Shown: piece after piece, positions 51,026 to 62,600 of the stretch
Layout: each line of letters opens with the position of its first letter
Position numbering within the stretch: position 1 is the stretch's first letter
From: Sclerurus mexicanus
Lineage: Eukaryota > Chordata > Aves > Passeriformes > Furnariidae
DNA length: 64,000 bases
Reading direction: 5' to 3'
Assembly: GCA_013396755.1 (NCBI GenBank)
Contig: VWZF01005472.1
Span: forward strand, 444,354 to 508,353
Notes under the pieces: generated by a model
The model's input: the letters and a program-made list of their open reading frames with translations, nothing else
The model's database searches: none
What the model was told of the DNA's origin: nothing
Program-made: the position numbers and the translations under genes

Positions 51026-54000
51026 GGTCAGCACTTTCAGAGCTTTTTCCTGACTTCTGCTCTCTCTACAGGTTCCATTTCTGAGACATGCTGGGTAGTG
51101 TGACATGAAGATGATGCCACAGAAAGTGATCTTTGTTCAGCCTGTCTGATGATTTGAGAAATGGCACTGATAAAGTTCCCAAATAATTGCATCTTCTCTC
51201 TGTCTATGAATACAAAATTCTGTACTGGCAGTCAGAGTGCAGAATTATGCAGCTGAGGCTTGAAAAGAACAGGAATCAGTAAGTGGTCAAGAGTATGAAA
51301 TACTGCCTGTCCCTACGGAGAGTCATGCTCAGTACTTCTCTCGCTTTCCTCTCTCTTCTTTCCCTGGCAAGACATAATTCTAGGAAAGGGCTTTTAAATT
51401 TTTTCTACATATATAGCTATAAAAGCAGTGTCACTTGAATGTTATATATTGCCATGTACTGCACGGCAGGTTGTAGGTTGTTCAGTATCTGCTAAATCAT
51501 ACAGAGTTTATAGGAACGATCACTACTGACAGCTTTGGGTGCTTGCCCTCACCTGAAAAGAGGGTCATTCTAGATCACAAACTAATTGTGTTTGCTGCCT
51601 ATTGCCACCTTTTTCTCTTTCACATATTTTCAGCTCTCAAAATGCCCCCCACCTGCCAAACTAAAACTACAGCATTTTAAAAACTTCCCAAGTTTTGTTC
51701 CTTTGTGACAAATACTTCTTCAGTTATTACAAAGACAAGTCTTCTAAAGCAACACTTGCAGCTAACACCTACTATCAATTCACTAGTGTAGAAGAGATGC
51801 AGGTAATTTAGTGTCATGGGGCATATACCAAACTAGAAGGTACATCTGAGCAACATCATGGTGGAAACAGCTTGTAACCTGCCTCCATCAGCTTCTTGCA
51901 GTGAGATAAGTAAAAGACCTTCAGTATTTCTCTAAAACCATATCTTGTTTGGTATTGAAGACAAAGCCTTTTACTAAAGACTTACACTACTAAGACCAGT
52001 AATTTAGTTATTCTGCCTATTTACTGACAAAAAGTATAAATAATATTTTCCAGGCTGGATTTTAAGGCCAAATGCTTGTTTCTTCCACACACATCCCCCC
52101 CTTCCCTTTGCTTCATGCAATAAATGGCATAGTAAAGAGCATAAGTACAGTGCAAATACAAAGAGTAAGAGCCTACCTACTTCTAACACTTTCAGTACTG
52201 TTTGCCCACATCTTGTACAAACCAAACCAGTCCATTCACAAACTTCCCTCTTTACACATAGCTGTGGCTCTGCCACACCTGGTTATTCTCCTCCCTGGCT
52301 AGCTGTCCCTGTCCTCCCATTCCTCATCACCTCCTCCAAATAAGGCATCCATGGAGACCAGGAGATGGGGAAGGGGAAGAAGGAGCAGGCAGTAACAAAG
52401 GCAGCAGCAGGTAAAGTTCAGCAATGCTCTGCAGAGAGATGTCCCCCTACTACGGCCAATACCACAGTTCTGTCACTACACCCCTGAAAAGATCAATTTA
52501 TTGGAAAGTGTAGCAGGAATCAACTCCCTTTCCTTTTTAGCTTGAATTGCTAAAAAAGACTAGGCTAATATTGTTTCACACCATCTGTCTGTTTTTCCCC
52601 TCTTCTGTAGATAATTTTGTTCAATTTGAAAAAAGAACCCAGAGTTTTCAAACACAAGACAGCTCCTACCAATTTTCTGTGAAAATAGATGGCTGTGGAC
52701 AAGAGAAAGATTGTGTGAGTGCCCTCCTGTCTCCTTCAGGAAAAAGGCTGTAGTGCAAGTTCCTATGTTATGACAAAAGCCTATTCACACAGAATTCCCC
52801 AGCCATGAAGAAACAACACATGCCCCAGCCACGAGGAAAGCTCTGAGCAGAGCTCAGGCAGCCATGAAACACAAACGTTTAGGAAACCAGGCCTTGCTGT
52901 TTCTGGCACTCAGGGAGCTCCTGGCTCAGACACCCCTCGCAGCTCCTGCATGTTTTAAGATGCATCATTTAATATAAATAATAACAGAAACATCATAAAC
53001 CAGAAAAGATTTAAAGGAAGCTGTTTCAGCTGAAGAGATGCCACTAGATCAAACTTCTACTTTTGGCTGCCAGTTACAGGAATAAAGTTGTCAGCAGCAC
53101 ATCAGCTGTCGGGATCAGAGCTCTGTGGTGAGAATGCAGACATGATGCCAGAGGCTGTTCTCAGTTTCATCACTGTGCTTACACAAGTGTCGGAGGGACC
53201 CACCTCCTCTGATGGCAAATGGCACCAGCAGTGGCAACTACCCAGATATTTTTATTCATAAACTTCAGCAGACATCAAAGTTAGAATGGATCAAGGGAAA
53301 CAATTTTCCAAAGAACAAACATGTTTTAGAAAGAACAGTAAGGGTGGCTCCCAGCAATATTCAGAGCAATCTCCATCTGCTTGTGACAGAACATAATGCA
53401 GCAGAACAGAGAGAAACAACAAATGGCAGCACACGATTTCTGTGAGGAAATCTGGTTTCTGCTTTTCTCCTGAAAATGGCAGAGTAACATCACAGTTTTA
53501 CCTTGGGTTTATCCTTCTGCAAAAGAGCAAAATTTATCTGAGAGTTATGTGGCTGAGTGGTCTTGTCTTCTCTAGTTAATATCTGACCATTATGTGCAGA
53601 TATGACAGTTCTAAGCTCAACACAAGTAGGCGGCAGCGACTGAGGTTTAACAGTAAGCTTTTCTTCTTTGCTTGACCTGATGTCACATGCAAGAAGCTAA
53701 AACCTGCCAGGTCCACATTAGGATTTGAATGAATTATGTGGGTGGAATTTGAATACAGGTTGCTTTGAACAGCTATGTGTTGAGAGAGGCAGTAAAAACA
53801 CCATAGAAGCATGCAGAATAGCTAGTGAAGAACAATAAAAATACAAAAGATATACTTGCAGTAAGGCCAGAAGAAAAAGCAGAGTGGGCTTTTAGGTAGA
53901 ACACCAACTGAAGAAAGGTTTAAAATACTAAAAAAGGAAAATGTTTCCTTTTCTGTTGAGTGGACAAACATGGGATATAATATTGATTCTTTAAAAAATA

Positions 54001-55064
54001 TATAGCATCCAAAAAACATTAAGTGATATTCACGTTCTCCTCTTAAAGAAAAACGATCAGAACTCAGATTACTGGTACTACCTTCTGGCAGTGTAAAATA
54101 TTATTTAAAACTCTTGGGTACTAATAGTAAACTGTTCTAGAGATAACATACTTCTGAAGAGAAGACAATGTGCAGACTAGGGTGAAAAGGGTAGATCTGC
54201 AGCAGCCTAGATACAGACCAGTATATGCTGCTATGAAATTCACCCTTGGCCTTTGGGAGCACCAAAATGTGGTATACAGGTAGTGCAGATCTATTTCTAT
54301 GTGACAAGCCTGGGTTGAACTTCCGTCTATGGAAGTGCTTACAGAAGAGCTTCTGCCTCCTGTAATGGCTTTTACACATAATCAGGCATAAAGAAGAGCC
54401 TGAGGCACAGAGCTCTGAGGCCAGTGGAGGTACTGGCTCTTCTGGCTCAGGAGGCGTAAATAGGCCAAGGGAGGTGGAGATGTTGGAGCCAGCCACAGAA
54501 CCATGGCTACAGCAATGCAGCTGCCATCCCTTCTGGTTTGGAGGTGCTCCAACCAAGTACGAGATTCCTTTGTGTTCCTCAAAGTACTTTCTATCTATTC
54601 TAAAATATATATAATTATCTAGCTAATTAGAGGCAATCCAGGAAAAAAGAGTGCTTTTCTGCAGGTAGAAGGCTCAAGGCCTTTGGAAGGAGATGGCAGC
54701 ACAGTCTGGGTATGCAATTACAGAATGCCATTATTTCAAAGTGAGGTCAGGCCCTTACTCAGGCATTAGCACTGCCATTTACCCACCGGAAAGTCTCATC
54801 TTAGTAGAGGGGTATTTTCACTCTACAACAGATGCTGTCTTGTAGTTACAGATTAAAATCGAAGAGAATTCGCTCAGAGTGATGACAACTTTTCTGTGAA
54901 CTTTTTCAAAAGAGCTGAAAGTCCTCCTTTTTCCCCTCTGCACTTGTCAGTACTCAGAGGGTCAGACAAGCTCCCCCACAGTGCAGGAGAAATAACCACG
55001 AAGTGGTTCTGGTTACTGTAGTACTAAGAACAAGCAGATAGAGGTGCCAGAGGAGATATGCTCT

Positions 55065-55338
55065 AGCATGGCTGCTGAATGGCTGAGAGGAAACAGACTC
55101 AAATTACAACAGAGGAGGTTTCGATTGGACGTGAGGAAAAATTCTTCACTGTAAGGGTGGTCAGGCATTGGAATAGGCTGCCTAGGAAGTGGTGGAATCA
55201 CCATCGCTGGAAGTGTTCAAAGAGTGTGTGGATGTGGCACTCAGGGACATGGTTTACTGGTCAACATGATGCTGCTGGGCTAATGACTGGACTCGATGAT
55301 CTTGGAGGTCTTTTCCAAGCTTAGTTATTCTCTGATTT
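55065..55338 (+). mobile_element. CR1 LINE 3' end, plus orientation
   Basis: The consensus blocks appear in order: caaattacaacagaggaggt, then gattggacgtgaggaaaaat, then ttcttcactgtaagggtggt, cattggaataggctgcctag, gactcgatgatcttggaggt, ending in the CR1 terminal attctctgatt. It is strongly 5'-truncated, noncoding, and inserted antisense to RAPGEF4 within its intron. Confidence 0.95.
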
Positions 55339-56092
55339 ACTGCTGGAACAGTAAGTCAGTTTGGTTTTGCTGTGCAGATGGTCATAGCTGGGCTTGGCTA
55401 AGGCAGGTTCTCAGATGCAGGTGTCATTAACCACATTTATTAAGAACATGGCCCTAACAACCACTGCTGAGAAACCTGAATTTCAGCTGAGATTTCTGAA
55501 AAGTTGCCTGCCTTCAGTTTTTGACAACAGTGTTTGATATCATGACAGCTTAGGTACAGGATTTAAAATAAATCCAATTTGAGCATAATCTAGCCTTCTA
55601 TAATTTATTCTCTTTTCCTATATGAAAGCAATCAAGTCAGAGATGTCTCCTTTCACTTGTTAAAGGAAAGAGGAAAATAAGATGTGCACATTCTGTTTAA
55701 TGCTTCTTTCTCTGAGGAGCAATGCAGAATCTATCCCAGGCTGAGGCAGTTCAGTTTTGTTTGAAGGAACAGCACTTAAAATCACAGGCTGGTCCCAAAC
55801 CGGCTGTTAAAAAGTGTCTCTAACAGCTTTGCTTCCTGTCGCTGCTGCTCTCTCTCCTAGGAAACATTTTGGCTGTGCATGGCTCAGTGGGCAGTTTCTT
55901 CTCCACCTCTGTGAGGTTTTCCAGAAACCCAGAGGTCCCAGGCACTTTGCACAACACAGACTAAAATATTTTGCCAGCTCTTGCTCCTGCCTTCACTTTT
56001 TCTAGCCCTGGAAGTCATTGTTCAGAAGTTCACTCTTGAAGAGGTGAATAGGGAGGCCTTTCTAAGTTTTCTTTCAACTATGTCATACATAC

Positions 56093-56157
56093 CATTTTTT
56101 CGAAGTTTACTAGATTGTCAGTGAATGTCTTGTTTCCCTCATGAGTAAACGTCATGT
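56093..56157 (-). CDS. RAPGEF4: RAPGEF4 coding exon (MTFTHEGNKTFTDNLVNFEKM)
   Basis: A 65-base exon: two bases completing an Asp codon, then 21 codons. It encodes MTFTHEGNKTFTDNLVNFEK and a final Met, the conserved D-hairpin and NFEK helix of CDC25-homology GEF domains that helps form the Rap-binding catalytic surface. The acceptor is ctatgcag and the donor gtatgt. The exon ends exactly on a codon boundary, as the next exon (47446 downward) requires. No damage was seen. Confidence 0.97.
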
Positions 56158-56487
56158 CTGCATAGAAATGAAAGACACAGAAAAGCCCATCACTGAATCA
56201 TGGCCATACAAAACAGCAGAATGTTTTATCCTTCTTTTACAAAAATCATAGCAGCTGTAAAACATCTAGATTTTAATTTGCAGCGTTTCTGAGACTAATA
56301 AAATCAAGGTATGATATTCAGATGTATGAAAGCAGTTTTTCTTGTCTCTGTGTCATGCTTTTTATAATGGAAAAAGATCATACCTCACACTGAGATTGAT
56401 TTTTGCTTTTTCTTACTGGTACTTTTATCCTTCAAATATTTGACAAATAGCTTTCAAGTTAATAATTCTGGTAACTTCCAAGCTCAC
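56158..56487 (-). other. RAPGEF4: RAPGEF4 short intron (330 bases)
   Basis: A compact intron with canonical gtgagc donor and ag acceptor. Nothing else was recognised in it. Confidence 0.95.
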
Positions 56488-56575
56488 CTTTTATAAGTAG
56501 TGGCATGAAAGGAATTATTGGAGGGTCCAATTTAGCTACAGTTAGTCTGTAGGCCCTGTGGTTTCTCGATGGATC
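56488..56575 (-). CDS. RAPGEF4: RAPGEF4 coding exon (DPSRNHRAYR...PFMPLLIK)
   Basis: An 88-base exon: 29 codons plus the first base of Asp. It encodes DPSRNHRAYRLTVAKLDPP, then IIPFMPLLIK, followed by the split Asp. This is the segment DPSRNHRAYR...PPxIPFMPLL, diagnostic of EPAC-type CDC25 domains and close to the Rap catalytic interface. The acceptor is the slightly weak ttttcataag and the donor gtgagc. It starts on a codon boundary, consistent with the exon ending at 57216. Substitutions against what I recall of mammalian EPAC2 are conservative. Confidence 0.97.
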
Positions 56576-57215
56576 CTTATGAAAAAAAGATAAATCAAAT
56601 AATTACTAATATTCATTATTATATGTATTGAGAGACTGCATGCATTCATTTAGATGTCACGGCATTTATTAAAACCACTTTTTTTTGCCTGTGCCTTTAA
56701 AAGTGCATCTGCAAATTCAGACACCTTTCATCATTCTCCCAGACTGCTTACATGATGAGAATGCAGTCACTAAACACAAACATTTTTTCATGCCAAATAG
56801 GGAGGTAAGATATGATAACAAAAACATTCTTCATAAAAGAAACCACACATTTTTCCTCCCTCCTTGCAGCTGCAGATCCAGTTTTGCATATGTTGTAACA
56901 CTAAAATGTATTGCCTGGAAAAATCCAGGTTGAAAAATAGAAATTCCCATATGTACTATCGGAAAACATGTGATAAAGCTTTTCTGAGTTCCCAGATTAA
57001 CTTTGAGTGGTACATAAGTTCTCTCAGAGTAGGTTCCTAAGAGTATAATTTATTAGTCATACATACTTGTTTTAGCAGCTCTAAAACGGGATCATAAACT
57101 CCTTAAAGTCAAACAAGGACATATAAAATGTTCTGAATCAAGGAATTCAAATCAGTTACTCAGAAACTGAATGATCTCAGATTGTGCATAGGAAAAGGGA
57201 TCTATTGCTATTCAC
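56576..57215 (-). other. RAPGEF4: RAPGEF4 intron (640 bases)
   Basis: An intron with a gtgaat donor and an aag acceptor. Nothing else was recognised. Confidence 0.95.
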
Positions 57216-57266
57216 CATTAAGCTTTCAAATTCTGCATAGATCTTCTTGAACTTGCTTGGAAGTTT
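57216..57266 (-). CDS. RAPGEF4: RAPGEF4 coding exon (KLPSKFKKIYAEFESLM)
   Basis: A 51-base, 17-codon exon in phase 0 at both ends. It encodes KLPSKFKKIYAEFESLM, the KLP-motif helix of the CDC25-homology domain that directly follows the TWE of the preceding exon. The acceptor is ttattaacag and the donor gtgaat. Because its length is a multiple of three, skipping it would keep the frame but remove a core helix of the GEF domain. Confidence 0.96.
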
Positions 57267-59516
57267 CTGTTAATAAAAACAAAAATAGCAAACCTTAATT
57301 AAATCTGATTAATGTGGTAATTTTACTGTAAATGCTAGTTCCTTCTACAACGCCCTAAGTCAGGAAAGTGCTCTTTTTTGCCAGATATTTCTAACAATGT
57401 GCTAATCTAAAATACAACGTGTTTCCTAGCAACCAGATTATAAATAGAGACAGGACCAGTCATGAAACCTGGATCCTGATTTAAACTCCGACTTGAATTT
57501 ACTCCTTCGGTATGTTTAGATTCAAATTTTTGTTTGGCTCACATCACAATCACTGAATGTAAGTGGAAGTTCAAGTGAATGGTTTCAGCACATTCCTGAT
57601 TATAGCCTATCTGAAAACATAATTTACACACAGCTTGCATAGGGGCAGCTCAGCTTAATTATTCCTACCTAAGATGAGCTGCCCTTGCAAACATTCATAT
57701 CCATGCCTGGGCAGTTCCAGGAGGTTTTTTTGTTCATGCTGATGCATCTCCAGCTATTGCTTAAATTCTTGACATGCCCAGCAGCAAAGGGCCTCTACCA
57801 CTTTCTGGGGTACAAATTAATGGCTATTTTTTCAGTCCACAATACCTACACAAATAAAACATGGTCAGTCGGTCATGCAATGATTGAGACGAGATGGGCT
57901 TTACTAAACACTTTTTCCCCCCCTCATGCATGTTATGTCATACAGATTAAATAACTTTACTATATAAAGACTAAAAGATATGCTACAAATTAGTTTCAGA
58001 GATCACAGTAATATTTTATGTACACTCAGAATATGTCAGCTTTCTAGTTTTAATAAGAAATTTCTCTATATTTGCTGAATTAATTAGACTACTACTGGAA
58101 GTGCATAACATTAAAAATTTATAGAGACTTTTTAGTGCAGAAATGATTTTTGCAATACTTTCTACATTTGGAGTGTGTACCCTAGCAAGCTATTTACACT
58201 GTGCCACAGCAAGGGCCTAATTTTTAATGATGTGTGTCAACAACTGTGTGCCTAGTTTGCATATGCATGCAGATTAGGTATTTGTGAAATAAGTGGTATA
58301 ATTGGACATTTGCACCTGCAAATATCTAATCTCTGCATGCAACTAATGTAAATGCATGATAATATAGCAAAAAATCAGATCTTGATATGTTTGTTTTTAA
58401 GTCTATTCTGTATATATATCTGGCCAAAAATCAAACTGCAGAAATTCTCTTGATAAACTGACAGCTCTATAGAACCAGAGTATGATAACATTTCCCTGAT
58501 CTCAAGTTAATACCCCACACCTACAAGTGATCTGCACCGCCCAGCTCAGACCTGGTGCCCATTTCAGATTGCTCTATGCAGTATATATACATTCAGTCCC
58601 TTCTCTCTTCATACTGTTTCAGTTCTCCCAAATTCCCGCAGTAGCCACAAATGAAGGGTCATTATTTTGAGAAACTGAAAATCTTTGCCTACAGCACCGA
58701 TTGTATATGCCACTGGCAACATGTACTTTTGAAAACGGGACTGGTGTCTGCCCAGGCGTGTTAGTCTGATCTCCTGTTTCAGAGCACATTCTTAAAGGTG
58801 TTGAAATTTTGGTCTCAGTTGCAACAATAACTTCAGCCATGCTAATTATTTTGAGTTTCTAATGATCAAAATACATGCACATTCAAATCTGCACTGATTT
58901 TGATAACCAGTATGTTCTCAGTGGTTACATGTGCTTACTACCTCACCCTGCTGGACACTGCACCCCTTTTATATACTGATATACAAAAGAGCAAAACCAT
59001 AGAAAAATGTGGAAGCTCCGAGAATGGACACCAAATTGACAGTAAGCAGAGAAATGAATGTCAGAGGGAAAACCAGAACTGGTTAGGACAAACCCCCACT
59101 TTAACAGGGCAACAGAGTCCCTGTGGAAATCAGGAAATAATACATATAAACAGAGGATGAATTTTAGAGAATTATCTGTGGAATGATCTCACGGAACCAC
59201 TAGTAAAGGCACACAGAGGATGGGCTGATCTAAGAGGTTAGCTGGCTAACTCGCTCGTCCTGTTGGGCAGTTTAGCTCATCCACTGATGCCATTGTTATC
59301 ACTCTTGTTAACTGCTTATGGGTATTCAGCACATCTTATGGGTATGGTGTACTGTCTTACTACTAAAGATTGTCAGCCTTAGCTAAAGACTTATGGTCAG
59401 GAGCTGAATCCGTAGATCTAATTTTATCAATAATAAAGGTCCTGTTCATGGTTTTGCTAACTAAAAGCATAAATCCCCATCAAGCTTCTTGGAACTGGAT
59501 TTTAGCTAAGACTTAC
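57267..59516 (-). other. RAPGEF4: RAPGEF4 intron (2.25 kb) with dyad element
   Basis: An intron with a gtaagt donor and cag acceptor. A dyad-symmetric, octamer-like element lies at 58252-58346 (separate entry). No transposon was recognised. Confidence 0.95.
58252..58346. promoter_or_regulatory. Dyad-symmetric element with octamer-like words
   Basis: The left arm 58252-58285 (tagtttgcatatgcatgcag, then attaggtatttg) is largely reverse-complementary to the right arm 58318-58346 (gcaaatatctaatctctgca, then tgcaacta). Inside it, ATTTGCACCTGCAAAT (58308-58323) is a second 7+2+7 palindrome. The many TTTGCAT/ATGCAAA-like words recall POU-octamer sites. It could be an intronic enhancer, a palindromic transposon relic or a structural hairpin. 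Confidence 0.4.
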
Positions 59517-59607
59517 CTCCCATGTTAATGAGAGACGGCTCACAGCAACATTACTCAGTCCCATAATAATAGCAAAAAAGGAATTCAGGTTTTTGTATTC
59601 TTTACAG
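59517..59607 (-). CDS. RAPGEF4: RAPGEF4 coding exon (CKEYKNLNSFFAII...SLTWE)
   Basis: A 91-base exon: one base completing the previous codon, then 30 codons. It encodes CKEYKNLNSFFAIIMGLSNV, then AVSRLSLTWE, the most recognisable block of the CDC25-homology domain in EPAC proteins (NLNSFFAI-MGLSN-AVSRL). The acceptor is gtgtttcag and the donor gtaagt. It is the most N-terminal RAPGEF4 piece in the window. The preceding exon should encode the segment ending in a His codon split before this exon and was not found up to 64000. The cAMP-binding, DEP and REM domains lie further out. Confidence 0.97.
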
Positions 59608-62600
59608 CTGAAACACAAAGGGTGAGGTTTTAAGTTGTATACATCAGTCAGAACAGTACACATGATAACTTCAAGAGAGCTACACCCAGGCATCTAGCTT
59701 AGATGTGACCAAATTTGGGCAGCCCTGGCCGGCGTGTCTGTAGACACCTCTTCACCAACGTGTTAGTACTCCACCATAGTCTGAAGGCTCCTTTCCCTTC
59801 CCTGCTGAAATGAACTCCTGCTTTCACTTCACTGGGTGCCAGCTTCTGCAAGGACTCCTAGCCTTCGAAGCAATTCTCCACACAGAAAAACAGTACTGAA
59901 ACTGGGCTCAGTTCAGTCCCAAGGGATACCAGAAACAGTGAAAGCAAGTTGTTTACAACCTCATTTGCTGCAGAACCTGCTGACAGCTTCGGAACAGCTA
60001 CAGAAGGCTGGAAGGTCTCCCTAGATGATCTTCACTGCAGTTTTCAGGGTCACTGAATCTTTTTAAAGGAGGAAGACCAGTTGGGTAGAGATGTACTGTG
60101 CCAGTGACCTCTCCTGCAGTATAGGGTTTCTGTTACTCTCTATTACTTCTATAGACTCTTGAACTGTTTAGTACATTTCAGGCAAAGAACTGCCATCTGT
60201 TACCAGCATCATTAAAGAGGTCCTGGGCACTAGGAGCTCTAGGTCCCATTTTCACCTCTAATGCAAAGAACTTCTGTTACCAGTCAGGAAAAATTGGAAC
60301 CCGTAACAGTATTATGGAAGATTCAATACACCATATGCAGGAGTAGGCACAATCTGACAGGAAGGGTCAACGGAATTGCTCAGTTGGAACTGCATCAGGT
60401 GGCTCGTTGACTCAAAGGGGAGGGAAGAGAGAGAAAGAACAAAGCCTGTACTTCATAAATCTGAATCTCACTAGATTCTCGCAAATAATTTGCTATTTTT
60501 CTCAAGTGATTTGCCAACATCCAATTTCAGCACCTCAGTCTCTGCTGCTTCTGCTATGAGTGTCTTTCCTTAAGTGTTAAGTGTTGGTATTGGGACCGTT
60601 GGGGTTTAACATCTTTATCAGTGACATGGACAGTGGGATTGAGTGAATTCTCAGCAAGTTTCCCATTGACACCAAGCTTTGTGGTGCAGTCAATATGCTG
60701 GAGGGCAGAGATGCCATCCAGAGGGACCCTGAAAGGCTTGAGAGGTGGAACTGTGTGACCATCATAAAGTTCAAACAAGGTCAAGTACAAGGTCCTGCAC
60801 CTGTGTCAGGGAAATCCCAAGCACAAATAATAGGCTTTGTAGAGAATGTATTGAGAGCAGCCCTGGGGAAAAGGGCTTGAGGTTGTTGGTTGACAAGAAG
60901 CCCTGTAGTGTGCGCTTGTACCCCGAAAGCCAACTGTGTCCTGGGCTGCATCAAAAGCAGCATGGCCAGCAGGGTGAGGGAGGTGATTCTGTCCCTTTAC
61001 TGTGGTCTCCTGAGGTCCACTTGGAATGCTGTGTCCAGCTCTGGAGCCTCCAACATAAGAAGGACGTGGATCTGCTGGAGTGAGTAAAAAGGAGGGCTGT
61101 GAAGATGATGAGAAGGCTGGAACACTTCTCCCATGACGAAAGCTTGAGAGAGCTGGGGCTGTTCAGCCTGGAGAAGAGAAGGCTCCAGGGAGACCTTAGA
61201 GTCCAGTACCTAAAGGGAACTACAAGAAAGTTGGAAGGGGTCTTTGGACAAGGGCATGTAGTGACAGGAAAAGGGAGAATGACTTTAAACTGAAAGATGG
61301 CAGGTTTAGATATTAGGAAGAAATTCTGTACTATGACATGCTGAGACACTGGAACAGGTTGCCCAGAGAAGTTGTGGGTGCCCCATTCCTGGGATTGCTC
61401 AAGGCCAGGTTGAATGAGGCTTTGAGCAACCTCATCTAGGAAAGGTGTCCCTGCCCATGACAAGGGGTTGGAACTAGATGATCTTTAACGTTGCTTGGAA
61501 CCCAAACTATTCTCTGATTCTACCATTTACCAAGAAAATGTTAACAGGGTTCTAACTATGACTCTCAGACATATTTTTTTATTCATTGCTGAAGCTCTTA
61601 GCTACTTTGAGATATCCTTAGCTTCAGAAGAAATTAGCACAATCATCATCACATCCTACTGTCCAACTCCACAATCATCCTATTCTCCATCATCCACATC
61701 ATTCTGTACTTTATGTTCCTCCATTTCACCACATTTGATGTATTGAGTGGGTGAGTCCTTTAGATCTGGGCCTCACTTGAGTCTGCACTGTGTGAATACT
61801 GAGCATGTGAATAAACGATCTCTCCCATCTGATGGTCCATCTGTTGGGACACTACTGCCCCCTCAGAGCTTCTGGCAGAGCTTCTTATACAAATTCTCCC
61901 ACATCAGATTAGGGACAGTGAGCATTGGCAAACTGAAATGCTAAAGCTACCCCAACTTATTCTGACTAAAGAGGGTCAGGGAGTGCCTCATTAGTGGATC
62001 TGAGGGGAAATAAAGATGAAAAGCAGCCAGGATAGGCTGTCAGTGATAACCTCTTCCCTAGGCACAACTAACTCCGTAAAGGGGTATCTGTCCACAGCCC
62101 ATGACAGGATTAGGAACAAATTGTGTCACGGTAAAAATAATTAGTACCACACAGCAATAGTGCTTAAACAAAGTAGGCAGCTGTAACTGTATCTGCAATA
62201 TTTATTTTGAATCTGTCTTCATTTTAAAAAGGAAATGTTTTGCCAAATACCCTGTTAACCAATGGAATTTGACAAAGTCCTAGTTAAAACCCATCTAGCT
62301 GTATAACATTCTACACCAGATTTTCTGTAAATTCTACAAGCTCAGTTCCAGATAGAGGACCCCTGTAAGGTTGTAGAAGCAGTGCTGCATGGCTCCACTG
62401 CACATATACTGCATGTAAAATGTCAGAAAGTGGATCCTCTAAAGTACCACAATGTGCTCAGAACAGAGGTCCCTCTGCCTCCCAAAATGGACTGTTCTGG
62501 AAAAATCTTCCTGATAGTATGAATAACAAACACACACTCTCCAACACAAACAAATACGTGGTCAGAATCTCTTGGTACTTACACAAGCATATTCATCTCG

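Larger units (their letters stand above)
47447..56092 (-). other. RAPGEF4: RAPGEF4 intron of 8.6 kb
   Basis: The largest complete RAPGEF4 intron in the window. It contains a plus-oriented CR1 3' fragment (55065-55338), a 21-bp tandem repeat (50974-51025) and a probable old dispersed repeat (49201-49300). No further exon was found. The reading frame is continuous across it, so none is needed for the standard protein. Confidence 0.9.

Noticed and set aside
60951..61463. 170-codon minus-strand frame
   Set aside because: It lies antisense within a plus-oriented CR1 fragment and is explained by the repeat.
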